DNA from: Enterocloster aldenensis
GTDB taxonomy: Bacteria; Bacillota; Clostridia; Lachnospirales; Lachnospiraceae
Direction of reading: 5' to 3'
Length of the DNA stretch: 64,000 bases
NCBI RefSeq assembly: GCF_003434055.1
Contig: NZ_QVEX01000002.1
Location: 361,324 to 425,323 of the forward strand
Within the stretch, counting starts at the first letter, position 1, and each line of letters starts with the position of its first letter. This document shows, in pieces, positions 51,150 through 60,310 of the stretch. The notes under the pieces were generated by a model. The model worked only from the letters and a program-made list of their open reading frames with translations, ran no database searches and had not been told where the DNA came from. A program made the position numbers and the translations under genes.

Positions 51150-51901
51150 CAGAATTCCCGCCGGATGAAATCACTGATATTGGATACCACGTCCTCCACA
51201 ATCCACTGCCCCTTCTGGGCAGAGGAGGATCTGGCTGTGGCCAGCACCCCATTGGACGGTATGCTGTCCTTATCAATGGGATACCGGTAGCAGAATCCCG
51301 GATCCGTCTTCCCCACATCTGCAATCAGGTCCTGGCGCACCAGCTCCGGCGCAACATACATCATAAGGGAGGTTTCCGTAATGGCTGCATGCTCCAGTGC
51401 CCAGCCCGGGAATGGCACCTGGTCAAATATCCGTCCAATCATATTGGGCGACATGGGGTCCCACCAGTTCATCAACAGGAGCCTTACCCTATCCCCATGC
51501 CTGGCTGAACACAGGTCCATTGCCTCCACCACAAAGGGTTCATTCTCAAAATGTGCGTTGAACAGGAGGATCCGCCTGAATCCGTCCCTTACAAACTCGT
51601 CAATCACATCCTGCACCAGGTTCTGCAGCGTCTGGCCGTTCAGGTCAATTGTCCCAGGAAACAGCGGGCCTCCCCCGCTGAAGGGTTTTGATTTGTATCC
51701 ATAGCAGAGGGCCGGGGCCACGATCCCGTCCACCTGTCCTGCAATGCGGTATGAAAACTCTTCCGCCAGCACCGTGTCCACACACAGGGGAAGATGAGGC
51801 CCGTGCTGTTCCGTTGCCCCGATCGGAAGAATCAGGATATCCTCCTTTTTCCCCGCATATTCTGTCCATGTCATATCCTTCATCTTAATATGTCCTGACA
51901 T
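51146..51901 (-). CDS. Creatininase-family amidohydrolase
   Basis: A 251-residue protein of the creatininase family (creatinine to creatine, or formamide/guanine-derived rings in other members). The metal ligands are visible: ILPIGATEQHGPHLPLCVDT gives E31, H33 and D42, and FNAHFENEPF gives H117 and E119. The spacing is the same as in Pseudomonas creatininase as I remember it. NWWDP and the late EHAAITETS supply the Trp and Glu region. GGGAGGG precedes the ATG. It is divergent from a CodA-like deaminase with 187 bp between. Confidence 0.85.
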   Translation of the reverse strand: MSGHIKMKDMTWTEYAGKKEDILILPIGATEQHGPHLPLCVDTVLAEEFSYRIAGQVDGIVAPALCYGYKSKPFSGGGPLFPGTIDLNGQTLQNLVQDVIDEFVRDGFRRILLFNAHFENEPFVVEAMDLCSARHGDRVRLLLMNWWDPMSPNMIGRIFDQVPFPGWALEHAAITETSLMMYVAPELVRQDLIADVGKTDPGFCYRYPIDKDSIPSNGVLATARSSSAQKGQWIVEDVVSNISDFIRREFC

Positions 51902-52088
51902 TGTTTTGTCCCTCCCTTTTCCTCATGCAGCTATCATACCGGATTTCCCCGGTCAGTTTAAGGTGCGGCACACACAAACATACGGGCCGTTCTTTCGTCT
52001 TATCGCGCACAAAAGAACCAGGTATTTTTTGTTACTTTAACACAATTACTTTTCTGTCCTTTTCCTGTAATGTGGTCTTAAAACTCAT

Positions 52089-53384
52089 ATGGAGGGAATG
52101 AATCAATTGAATACAATTTTGTTTACCAATGCGCATCTGAATCATGAGCCGGGTTTATGCGACCTGCTGGTGGAGGACGGCCGTTTCCTGGAAATCGGGC
52201 CATGTCTGAATAAAAAATATCCCATAGGGAATGTCTGCGACCTTAACGGAAAGCTGGTGCTCCCTCCCTTTGTGGATTCCCATATCCATCTGGATTATGT
52301 ATACACTGCCAGGGAACCTGGCGCAGACAATTGTTCCGGAACCCTTTTTGAGGGGATTGAACGGTGGTCCCATGGAAAACGGAACCGGTCCGTGGAGGAA
52401 ATAAAAAGACGTGCCAGGACCGCGTTAAAAAAGGAAATACTCAATGGGACCCAGTACATGAGGACCCATGTGGATGTCACAGACCCGTCCCTTACCGGGT
52501 TAAAGGCCATCCTGGAACTGCGGGACGAGTTGAAGGGGGTGCTGGACCTTCAGGTCATAGCATTTCCCCAGGAAGGGATGTATTCATATACCAACGGCCA
52601 TAAGCTGGTGGAAGAGGCCCTGATCATGGGGGCTGACGTGGTCGGAGCCATCCCCCACTATGAATTCACCAGGGAATGGGGCGAAAAATCCATTCAGACA
52701 GTGGTTCAGCTGGCCCTTAAATATGATAAGCTCATTGACATCCACTGTGACGAGACAGACGATGAGCAGTCACGGTTCATTGAATCCCTGGCAGCCCTGG
52801 CCTATCAGAACGGGATTGGCAGCCGCACCACTGCCAGCCATGCCTGCGCCATGGGTTCCTATAACAATGCATACGTCTATAAGCTCTTTCAGCTGTTAGA
52901 ACGTTCAGGCATCAACATAATATCCTGCCCCACCGAGAACATCCACCTCCAGGGCAGGTATGATTCCTATCCCAAACGCCGCGGCCTGACCCGGGTCAAG
53001 GAGCTAAGCGGGGCAGGAATCAATGTCTGCTTTGCCCAGGACTCCATCTCCGACCCATGGTATCCTTTAGGCAACGGCAATCTTATGACCATCCTGGACT
53101 TTGGCCTGCACATCTGCCACCTGATGTCATTTCCTGAAATAGAAAACAGCTTTTGCTACATCACGGACAATGGCGCCCGCACCCTGTCCATGGAAGGAAG
53201 CTATGGGATACGGCCGGGTAACGATGCAGACTTCATTGTACTGGATGCCCCGGATGCCTTTGAGGCCATCCGTGAACGCGTCGGCGTGCTGGCATCGGTG
53301 CGAAGGGGAAATTTCCTGTTCCGTAAGCAGCCAGCTAAAACCACGTTCAACTGCGGCTTTCTAAGCAGGGCGGAGGAATCATAA
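52089..53384 (+). CDS. CodA-like cytosine/creatinine deaminase-family amidohydrolase
   Basis: A 431-residue amidohydrolase like cytosine deaminase. HxH at residues 65/67 (DSHIHLDY), H219 and E222 (HCDETDDEQSRF), H251 (ASHACAMGSYN) and D318 match the metal and catalytic set of CodA with a constant offset. Q161 and W324 also match. The residue after D318 is Ser, where E. coli CodA has an Asp (D314) that contacts the pyrimidine. Substrate may therefore differ (isocytosine, creatinine, others). The first ATG (52089) has no ribosome site; GGAGGG at 52091-52096 would better serve TTG at 52107 or ATG at 52098. Confidence 0.85.
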   Translation: MEGMNQLNTILFTNAHLNHEPGLCDLLVEDGRFLEIGPCLNKKYPIGNVCDLNGKLVLPPFVDSHIHLDYVYTAREPGADNCSGTLFEGIERWSHGKRNRSVEEIKRRARTALKKEILNGTQYMRTHVDVTDPSLTGLKAILELRDELKGVLDLQVIAFPQEGMYSYTNGHKLVEEALIMGADVVGAIPHYEFTREWGEKSIQTVVQLALKYDKLIDIHCDETDDEQSRFIESLAALAYQNGIGSRTTASHACAMGSYNNAYVYKLFQLLERSGINIISCPTENIHLQGRYDSYPKRRGLTRVKELSGAGINVCFAQDSISDPWYPLGNGNLMTILDFGLHICHLMSFPEIENSFCYITDNGARTLSMEGSYGIRPGNDADFIVLDAPDAFEAIRERVGVLASVRRGNFLFRKQPAKTTFNCGFLSRAEES

Positions 53385-53536
53385 GCAGGATGCGGGAACC
53401 ATGAGCAGGATGCGGGCAGACAAGTCAAATGGTATGGGTGCTATTCTTATTTATTGGCAATAATATACGATTATGGTGCCATTATATTTGTACATACTGC
53501 ACAAATATTTACAAATAATTTTTAGAAATTTGCCTA
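53385..53536. other. Intergenic DNA between the CodA-like gene and the xdh promoter
   Basis: The only structure seen is an imperfect palindrome ATTTGT-N9-ACAAAT (53486-53506) that resembles the TTTGTGC-type operators but with a longer centre. A short duplicated GAGCAGGATGCGGG-like phrase follows the CodA-like stop codon. No gene is present. Confidence 0.5.
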
Positions 53537-53565
53537 TGGACTAAATTTTTTTTAGGTATTATAAT
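53537..53565 (+). promoter_or_regulatory. Promoter of the xdh operon
   Basis: TGGACT (53537-53542), 17 nt, TATAAT (53560-53565). The predicted RNA start near 53572 is about 30 nt before the riboswitch aptamer. Confidence 0.65.
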
Positions 53566-53601
53566 ATAACACATGAAAACAATTTAACAGATTCATTGCC
53601 A

Positions 53602-53688
53602 ATATGTATATCCTGGGGATTGGCCCAGAGTCTCTACCAACTACCTTAAAGAGTTGACTACATATCTTATGTAGTCAGCTCTTTTTTT
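53602..53688 (+). ncRNA. Purine (guanine-class) riboswitch with overlapping terminator, predicted ON switch
   Basis: P1 is ATATGTA (53602-53608) with TACATAT (53659-53665), seven perfect pairs. P2 is CTGGG/CCCAG. J2/3 is GTCTCTACC. P3 is CAACT/AGTTG, and J3/1 is ACT with C at the specificity position (53658), the guanine class. Against xpt it lacks one A in J1/2, one nt in L2 and one in the P2 3' strand. The terminator stem begins at 53650 and uses the P3 and P1 3' strands, so aptamer and terminator exclude each other. Ligand binding should therefore allow read-through into xdhA. Class assignment is strong; the true ligand is open. Confidence 0.85.
53650..53688 (+). terminator. Riboswitch-controlled intrinsic terminator
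   Basis: AGAGTTGACTACATA (53650-53664), loop TCT, then TATGTAGTCAGCTCT (53668-53682): fifteen pairs with one G-U, followed by six T. It is a strong terminator 70 nt before the xdhA start and competes with the aptamer. Confidence 0.9.
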
Positions 53689-53759
53689 GTTTGTGTAAGG
53701 ACAATTCTGAACATTCCGGTATATCTTTTGGCAAAAAATACAAGGAGGAAAATAGAATA

Positions 53760-56186
53760 ATGAATATTGTAGGGCAGCAAGTGAAACGTGTTGATGCTTA
53801 CGGAAAGGTGACAGGAGAAGCCAAATATACGGCGGACCTGGAACCCAGGGACATCCTTCACGGCAGGGTCGTGCACTCCACCATAGCCAACGGGAGGGTC
53901 AAGAGCTTTGACCTGACTGAGGCTTACAAGGTGCCTGGCGTGGTTAAGATTGTCACCTGCTTTGACGTACCCAACTGCCAGTTCCCCACAGCAGGCCACC
54001 CCTGGAGCGTGGAAACCAAACACCAGGATATCTGCGACCGCAAGGTGCTGAACGAGCGCATCCGGCTGTACGGGGATGACATCGCTGCTGTTGTAGCTGA
54101 GGACGAGGTTGCGGCTTTCCAGGCAGCACGGTTAATCCGCGTGGAATATGAAGAATATGAACCCATTGTCACAGCCATGGCAGCCATGGCAGAGGGCGCC
54201 ACACCGCTGCACCCGGATATCAGGAAGGACAACGTGATCGTACACTCCCATATGACCATGGGGGACAGCAGCTTTACATATGAAGAGGGACTTAAAAAAG
54301 CCGTGGAAGCCTATGGCGCGGACAATATCGTTTCCATGGACGTGGAATACGACACCCCCCGTATCTCCCACTGCCATATTGAGCTTCCTGTTTCATGGGC
54401 CTATGTGGACACCAATGGGAAAGTCACCATCATCTCCTCTACCCAGATCCCGCACATTGTCAGAAGATGTACGGCACAGGCCCTTGGCATTCCCATCGGC
54501 AGGGTGCGCATCATCAAGCCATATATCGGCGGAGGTTTCGGCAACAAGCAGGATGTGCTCTACGAACCATTAAACGCCTTCCTTACCCTCTCCGTGGGCG
54601 GACGGCCTGTGAGATTGGAAATCAGCCGCGAGGAAACCATTTCCGGAACACGCACACGCCACGCCATAAAGGGTAAATGCAGGGGCGTCGTATCCAGGGA
54701 CGGCCGCGTTCTTGCCAGGAAGCTGGAGGCGTTTGCCAACAACGGCGGTTACGCTTCCCACGGTCATGCAATCTGCGCCAACTGCGGCAATGTATTTAAG
54801 GATTTATATCGGGATGAATATGGCACCGAGGTGGACTGCTATACCGTGTATACCTCCTCTCCCACAGCCGGGGCCATGAGGGCTTACGGCATCCCGCAGG
54901 CAGACTGGTTCGCAGAATGCCTGAACGATGACCTGGCCCATGCCATTGGCATGGATCCCTGCGAATTCCGTCTGAAGAACTGTATGGAGGATGGGTTCGT
55001 GGATCCGTCCAACGGCATCACCTTCCACTCCTATGGATTAAAGCAGTGTATTGAGGCTGGCAGGAAGCACATCCGCTGGGACGAAAAATGGAGCGCATAC
55101 AGGAACCAGACCGGCCCGGTCCGCAGGGGCGTGGGCATGGCAATCTTCTGCTACAAGACCGGGGTGCATCCCATTTCCCTGGAAACAGCCTCCACCCGCA
55201 TGATATTAAACCAGGACGGATCCATGCAGCTTTGTATGGGCGCCACGGAAATCGGCCAGGGCGCGGACACCGTGTTCTCCCAGATGGCGGCGGAAACCAC
55301 CGGCATTTCCTTTGATAAGGTGTATATCGTATCCACCCAGGACACGGACATCACCCCCTTTGATACAGGCGCCTATGCATCCCGCCAGACCTATGTGTCC
55401 GGCATGGCCTGTAAGAAATGCGGTGAGGAGTTCCGCCACAAAATCCTTGAGTACGCCGCATACATGCTGAACCACGATGTAACGGATCTGTCCAGGACAG
55501 TGTATGCCGAGGAAGTAATGGCAGCCGGGATGCGGATCAGGGAAGCCCTTGGCCTTCATGAGGGGGAGGAAATCACCGAAGACATGCTGGACATTTCAGA
55601 CAGCAAGGTAATCGTAAGCGGCGGCGAGCCGGAATTATTTGACGTGTCCGTGGTAGCGGATACCGCGTTCTACTCCCTGGACCGCTCCATACATATCACT
55701 GCGGAAGTGACCAACCAGTGCAAGGACAACACCTTTTCTTCCGGCTGCTGTTTTGTGGAGATAGAGGTGGATATGCCCCTGGGCCTGGTGACAGTGAAGG
55801 ATATCATCAATGTCCATGATTCAGGTATCCTGATCAATCCCCAGACAGCGCGCGCCCAGGTTCACGGCGGCATGAGCATGGGACTGGGATACGGGCTTTC
55901 AGAGGAACTTCTGGTGGATGAAAAAACAGGACGTCCGCTGAACAACAACCTGCTGGATTATAAGATTCCCACTGCCATGGACACGCCGGACCTGAATGTG
56001 GAATTCATCCAGTTAGAAGACCCCACCGGCCCTTACGGCAACAAATCCCTGGGAGAGCCTCCCGCTATTCCGGTGGCTCCCGCCATCCGCAATGCAATCT
56101 TAAATGCAACCGGCGTCCACATGAATGTGACGCCCATGACAGCCCAGAGGCTGATTGAGAAATTCAAGGAAAAAGGTCTGATATAA
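53760..56186 (+). CDS. xdhA: Xanthine dehydrogenase molybdenum-binding subunit XdhA
   Basis: The molybdopterin subunit hydroxylates hypoxanthine/xanthine-type purines. The 808-residue product begins MNIVGQQVKRVDAYGKVTGE AKYTADL. It has the family motifs KPYIGGGFGNKQDVLYEPLN, GAMRAYGIPQADWFAE, MGATEIGQGADTVFSQMAAE and the C-terminal NKSLGEPPAIPVAPAIRNAI with the catalytic Glu. GFGNKQ (Gln where the bovine enzyme has Glu) is, as I recall, also seen in E. coli XdhA, so it fits the XdhABC type. Start 53760 follows AAGGAGG; the longer frame runs into the riboswitch. First gene of the operon. Confidence 0.9.
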   Translation: MNIVGQQVKRVDAYGKVTGEAKYTADLEPRDILHGRVVHSTIANGRVKSFDLTEAYKVPGVVKIVTCFDVPNCQFPTAGHPWSVETKHQDICDRKVLNERIRLYGDDIAAVVAEDEVAAFQAARLIRVEYEEYEPIVTAMAAMAEGATPLHPDIRKDNVIVHSHMTMGDSSFTYEEGLKKAVEAYGADNIVSMDVEYDTPRISHCHIELPVSWAYVDTNGKVTIISSTQIPHIVRRCTAQALGIPIGRVRIIKPYIGGGFGNKQDVLYEPLNAFLTLSVGGRPVRLEISREETISGTRTRHAIKGKCRGVVSRDGRVLARKLEAFANNGGYASHGHAICANCGNVFKDLYRDEYGTEVDCYTVYTSSPTAGAMRAYGIPQADWFAECLNDDLAHAIGMDPCEFRLKNCMEDGFVDPSNGITFHSYGLKQCIEAGRKHIRWDEKWSAYRNQTGPVRRGVGMAIFCYKTGVHPISLETASTRMILNQDGSMQLCMGATEIGQGADTVFSQMAAETTGISFDKVYIVSTQDTDITPFDTGAYASRQTYVSGMACKKCGEEFRHKILEYAAYMLNHDVTDLSRTVYAEEVMAAGMRIREALGLHEGEEITEDMLDISDSKVIVSGGEPELFDVSVVADTAFYSLDRSIHITAEVTNQCKDNTFSSGCCFVEIEVDMPLGLVTVKDIINVHDSGILINPQTARAQVHGGMSMGLGYGLSEELLVDEKTGRPLNNNLLDYKIPTAMDTPDLNVEFIQLEDPTGPYGNKSLGEPPAIPVAPAIRNAILNATGVHMNVTPMTAQRLIEKFKEKGLI

Positions 56187-56256
56187 ATAGACCCGGTATA
56201 ATCAGACCGGATATTAACAGACCAGATATCAATAAATCCGAAGTAAGGAGAGAGCC

Positions 56257-57147
56257 ATGTTTGACATTAAATCATTTTATGAGGCCGTGAGCGTGCAGGA
56301 TGCAATCCAGGCCCTTTTAAAGGACACGGATGCCGAAATCATCAGCGGCGGCACCGATGTACTGATCCGCGTGCGGGAGGGGAAGGATGCAGGACGTTCC
56401 CTGGTATCCATCCACAACCTGGAGGAACTAAAGGGCGTGAAGCTGCTTGAGGACGGCAATCTGTGGATTGGCGCCGGGACGTCCTTTTCCCATATCACCA
56501 ATGACCCCCTGATCCAGGAATACATCCCCATGCTGGGGGATGCCGTGGATATGGTTGGCGGCCCCCAGATACGAAACACCGGTACCATTGGCGGGAATAT
56601 CTGCAACGGCGCAACTTCCGCTGATTCCGCCTCCACCATGTGGACCCTGGAAGCGGACGTGGTCCTGGAGGGACCGGAAGGGGAGCGCACCGTGCCTGTA
56701 TGTGAATTTTACACGGGTCCCGGGCGGACGGTACGGGACCGCTGCGAGGTCTGTAAGGGATTTGTGATCCATCGTGATAGCTTCGAGGGCTGGACCGGAC
56801 ACTATATCAAGTACGGTAAGCGTAAGGCCATGGAGATAGCCACCCTGGGCTGCGCCGTAAGGGTAAAGCTGTCCCCGGACAAAAAACAGATTGAGGATGT
56901 ACGGCTGGGCTATGGCGTGGCCGGTCCCACACCCCTTCGCTGCCTCAAGGCAGAAGAAGGCCTGAAGGGCCATGACATCAATGACAATGACGCCATCCTT
57001 GCCTTTGGAAGGGATGCGCTTACACAGGTCAATCCGCGTACCTCATGGAGGGCTTCCAAGGAATTCAGGCTTCAGCTGATTGAGGAGCTGTCCAAACGCG
57101 CGCTGAAAGAAGCAATTAAAAAGGCAGGAGGAGAGATAGATGCTTAA
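56257..57147 (+). CDS. xdhB: Xanthine dehydrogenase FAD-binding subunit XdhB
   Basis: The FAD subunit takes electrons from the Fe-S subunit to NAD. The 296-residue protein begins MFDIKSFYEAVSVQDAIQAL. It has the FAD pyrophosphate segment IISGGTDVLIRVREGKDAGR and the signature NTGTIGGNICNGATSADSAS near residues 107-127. AAGGAGAG precedes the ATG. The 70-nt gap after xdhA holds imperfect repeats of AGACCGGATAT-like phrases. It overlaps xdhC by eight nt. Confidence 0.95.
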   Translation: MFDIKSFYEAVSVQDAIQALLKDTDAEIISGGTDVLIRVREGKDAGRSLVSIHNLEELKGVKLLEDGNLWIGAGTSFSHITNDPLIQEYIPMLGDAVDMVGGPQIRNTGTIGGNICNGATSADSASTMWTLEADVVLEGPEGERTVPVCEFYTGPGRTVRDRCEVCKGFVIHRDSFEGWTGHYIKYGKRKAMEIATLGCAVRVKLSPDKKQIEDVRLGYGVAGPTPLRCLKAEEGLKGHDINDNDAILAFGRDALTQVNPRTSWRASKEFRLQLIEELSKRALKEAIKKAGGEIDA

Positions 57148-57634
57148 GATTGTGCACATGAAAGTAAACGGAAAGGATGTGGAGCTGGCAGTGGACGAAC
57201 GTGAGTCCCTGTTAGACACACTGCGCCAGCGTCTGGGGCTTACATCTGTTAAAAAGGGCTGCGAGGTCGGGGAATGCGGCGCCTGTACCGTGCTGGTAAA
57301 CGGGGAAGCCATTGACAGCTGCATCTACATGACACTTTGGGCAGAAGGCAAAAGCGTCATGACCGTGGAAGGATTAAAGGGGCCAAACGGGGAACTGTCC
57401 CCGATCCAGAAGGCATTCATCGAGGAGGCGGCGGTACAGTGCGGTTTCTGTACGCCCGGCCTTATCATGAGCGCGGTGGAGATTGTGGGAACCGGCAAGA
57501 AATATAACAGGGAAGAACTGAAGAAGCTGATATCCGGCCATCTGTGCAGGTGCACGGGATACGAAAACATCCTGAATGCAATGGAACGGATTGTGGAAGA
57601 GGTATATCAGATCAGCCATAAGGCGGAATCTTAA
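57140..57634 (+). CDS. xdhC: Xanthine dehydrogenase iron-sulfur subunit XdhC
   Basis: The two-cluster 2Fe-2S subunit of 164 residues. The N-terminal plant-type ferredoxin domain reads [20 protein letters not shown]. The C-terminal helical domain holds the second cluster, [20 protein letters not shown] and [11 protein letters not shown]. All eight expected cysteines are visible. Gene order Mo-FAD-FeS is that of E. coli xdhABC. GGAGGAG precedes the ATG inside xdhB. Confidence 0.96.
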   Translation: MLKIVHMKVNGKDVELAVDERESLLDTLRQRLGLTSVKKGCEVGECGACTVLVNGEAIDSCIYMTLWAEGKSVMTVEGLKGPNGELSPIQKAFIEEAAVQCGFCTPGLIMSAVEIVGTGKKYNREELKKLISGHLCRCTGYENILNAMERIVEEVYQISHKAES

Positions 57635-57691
57635 GGGATTGCCGGACAGATACCAATCAGGTCCTAAAAAATAACAGGGGGTAACAAAATC

Positions 57692-59032
57692 ATGAACAGC
57701 AGTGCAAATTGCAGTATTAATAATATTTATAAGCTGGAGGGACGGGTGCCGCTTGGCAAAGCCATTCCCTTTGGCCTGCAGCATATTCTGGCAATGTTCG
57801 TTTCCAACCTTGCGCCCATAACCATCATCGCAGGCGCTGCCCAGCCCGCATTGACCCAGGCCCAGACAGCCATCCTGCTCCAGAACGCCATGTTCGTCGC
57901 AGGGATTGCCACACTGGTCCAGCTCTACCCGGTCTGGAGGATTGGCTCCAGGCTTCCGGTGGTCATGGGCGTCAGCTTTACCTTTGTCACGGTGCTCAGC
58001 ACCATTGCGGCCAATTACGGTTATCCATCCGTGGTGGGCGCGGTGCTCATCGGCGGTATCTTTGAAGGTACCCTGGGCCTTCTGGCCAAATACTGGCGCA
58101 GGATCATCACGCCGGTTGTTGCTGCTTCCGTGGTAACAGCCATTGGATTCTCCCTTTTCACGGTTGGCGCCCGTTCCTTTGGCGGCGGTTATGCAGATGA
58201 CTTCGGTTCTGCCCAGAACCTGATTCTCGGCACGCTGACACTGCTCACCTGCCTTTTGTGGAACATTTTTGCAAAAGGATATTTAAAGCAGCTTTCCGTG
58301 CTGGCAGGGCTGATTGTGGGTTATGTGATTGCCATTTTCCTGGGCAAGGTGGATTTAAGCCTGATCATGTCCGGCGGTATCATCGCCCTGCCGTCCCTTC
58401 TTCCCTTTGTTCCTGAGTTCCACGCAGGGGCAATCATCTCTGCCTGCATCATTTTCCTAGTGTCCGCGGCAGAGACCATCGGCGACACATCCGCCCTTGT
58501 ATCAGGCGGCCTGAACCGTGAAATCACAGGAAAGGAAATCTCCGGTTCCCTTGCCTGCGACGGATACTGTTCCGCTGTCTCCACTTTGTTCGGTTGTCCT
58601 CCTGTCACGTCCTTCTCACAGAACGTCGGGCTGATTGCCATGACAAAAGTAGTGAACCGCTTCACCATCATGACCGGCGCGGCCTGTATGATCCTGGCCG
58701 GGCTGCTCCCACCGGTAGGCAACTTCTTTGCCTCCCTGCCCCAGGCTGTCCTGGGCGGGTGTACCATCATGATGTTTGGCTCCATCCTGACCTCAGGCGT
58801 GCAGATGATATCAAAATGCGGCTTCTCCCAGCGCAATATCACCATTGTCTCCCTTTCCCTGGCAGTGGGCATCGGCTTCACCACTGCCAGCGAGATCGGC
58901 ATATGGGATATCTTCCCGGAGCTTGTGCAGTCCGTATTCTCTGCAAATGTGGTGGCTGTTGTGTTTGTTGTGTCCGTGTTCCTGAGCCTGGTGCTGCCAA
59001 AGGATATGGATATTAAGATGTTGGAGGAATGA
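57692..59032 (+). CDS. NCS2-family purine (xanthine/uric acid) permease
   Basis: A 446-residue nucleobase:cation symporter-2 member with about 12-14 helices. TM1 carries GLQHILAMFVSNLAPITIIA, the conserved His. ETIGDTSALVSGGLNREITG has the substrate-binding Glu. The family signature is QNVGLIAMTKVVNR. XanQ/PbuX/UacT-type proteins import xanthine or urate by proton symport, and the position after xdhABC supports a purine. AGGGGG site; it shares the riboswitch-controlled transcript. Confidence 0.93.
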   Translation: MNSSANCSINNIYKLEGRVPLGKAIPFGLQHILAMFVSNLAPITIIAGAAQPALTQAQTAILLQNAMFVAGIATLVQLYPVWRIGSRLPVVMGVSFTFVTVLSTIAANYGYPSVVGAVLIGGIFEGTLGLLAKYWRRIITPVVAASVVTAIGFSLFTVGARSFGGGYADDFGSAQNLILGTLTLLTCLLWNIFAKGYLKQLSVLAGLIVGYVIAIFLGKVDLSLIMSGGIIALPSLLPFVPEFHAGAIISACIIFLVSAAETIGDTSALVSGGLNREITGKEISGSLACDGYCSAVSTLFGCPPVTSFSQNVGLIAMTKVVNRFTIMTGAACMILAGLLPPVGNFFASLPQAVLGGCTIMMFGSILTSGVQMISKCGFSQRNITIVSLSLAVGIGFTTASEIGIWDIFPELVQSVFSANVVAVVFVVSVFLSLVLPKDMDIKMLEE

Positions 59033-59065
59033 CAATGTGGACCGGCCCAAAGCCAGGGTCCGTTT

Positions 59066-59091
59066 AGGGCGGGGAAGTTCCCCGCCCTTTT
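59066..59091 (+). terminator. Intrinsic terminator of the xdh operon
   Basis: AGGGCGGGGAA, one-nt turn, TTCCCCGCCCT, then TTTC. A very GC-rich stem 30 nt after the permease stop. It may also serve the convergent DUF4261 gene. Confidence 0.85.
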
Positions 59092-59104
59092 CATATCCAT
59101 ACCG

Positions 59105-60295
59105 CTATCCCGGATACCCAATCTTCAAAGTAATCCCATCCAGCGAAACGCCTTGCCCCCGCGTAATAGGCAGCTTCTGATCAGCAGTGAATCCAAGGGT
59201 TTCCCCGTCCCTGAGCACCACATCCCCGTCCAGCACATAATATACCAGGTTCAGGAGATAATCCCTCAGTTCCTGGGGATTAGCATTGACGTCCAGTACT
59301 TCCATCTCATCCCTGCCAAAGGCCCTCATTCCATAAGTATAGGCGTTCCATCCACCTTCGGTCTGGTACAGGCCAAAATAAATCCAGTTCAGGACAGGGA
59401 GTCCGCCGTCCTTCATCATTTCTGAGGCATCCAGATAAAACCGGGGCTGGAATACGGTTCCGCTTGTATAAATGCCCAGAACGGTTTCCTGCCTGCAGCA
59501 GGCAGCCATGAGCTTGGCAAACAGCAGGCCGCGCTCCTTTACAGGCGCGTCTGTCCCCATGACAGCAACCATCAGATGGGCCTTATGGGTCTTAACGGTT
59601 TCCACGGCCTCCGGCCACATATAGTTGTTGGCAGCATTGGCCTCTGCCTCCCCGTCCGGCACCGGCGCATCCATCATGGCGACCACCAGCCTGAGACCCT
59701 TAACAGAGTAGATGTGAGGAGTATCCTCGTCATCATGTGTCATTTCACCTTTGTCACCGGCGGATACACGTTCCTCCGACGCCTCTTCATCCTCTTCCTC
59801 ATTGCAGTCAATCCCCCAGTCCGCCTTCATGTCCGCGGCCAGCTTATCCGGGGACCAGTGGGGTTCTGAGAGCAGGACAAAGCCTACGAATGTTCCTGCC
59901 TTGTCATTTTCCCCGTCGGTGTCCGGGCTTCCTTCACCTGGACCTTCATGGTCCGTATGCCGGTTTTCCTGCTCCAGCGCATCTGCCTGCTCCATCCAGT
60001 AACGGCGGATCATCTCCACCATTTCTTTTGCTTTGTCCTCAGCGGTTGCAGCATCATATGGTTCCATCTCGCTGAATACATGGCCGCAGTGTTCCGTATC
60101 CTCTGGCCCGTATCCGCCGCAGACCCCCAGAAGCCATTTGCCAAACATGCCTTTCTTATATCTGAACATATAATAATGCAGGTCATGGAGGTCGAATTCC
60201 CCTGCCGGTTCTATCTTAGCCGGTTCCTTTCCCAGCTCTCCCGGATGGGAAAGCCACTCCTTCATTGACTGCATGGCCGCCTGTTGTTGGTTCAT
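59105..60295 (-). CDS. DUF4261 domain protein
   Basis: A 396-residue cytosolic protein. The C-terminal third (NAYTYGMRAFGRDEMEVLDV NANPQELRDYLLNLVYYVLD and FTADQKLPITRGQGVSL) is the DUF4261 domain. The N-terminal part has HYYMFRYKKGMFGKWLLGVC and a Glu/Asp-rich linker near residues 115-205. Function is not known to me. AAGGAGG precedes the ATG. It is the last gene of a minus-strand group that starts beyond the window edge. Confidence 0.8.
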   Translation of the reverse strand: MNQQQAAMQSMKEWLSHPGELGKEPAKIEPAGEFDLHDLHYYMFRYKKGMFGKWLLGVCGGYGPEDTEHCGHVFSEMEPYDAATAEDKAKEMVEMIRRYWMEQADALEQENRHTDHEGPGEGSPDTDGENDKAGTFVGFVLLSEPHWSPDKLAADMKADWGIDCNEEEDEEASEERVSAGDKGEMTHDDEDTPHIYSVKGLRLVVAMMDAPVPDGEAEANAANNYMWPEAVETVKTHKAHLMVAVMGTDAPVKERGLLFAKLMAACCRQETVLGIYTSGTVFQPRFYLDASEMMKDGGLPVLNWIYFGLYQTEGGWNAYTYGMRAFGRDEMEVLDVNANPQELRDYLLNLVYYVLDGDVVLRDGETLGFTADQKLPITRGQGVSLDGITLKIGYPG

Positions 60296-60310
60296 ACTGA
60301 TATCCTCCTT

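Noticed and set aside
53486..53506. A third TTTGTGC-type operator before xdhA
   Set aside because: The arms match only as ATTTGT/ACAAAT, the centre is longer, and the distance to the -10 differs from the two real sites. Kept only as a note.
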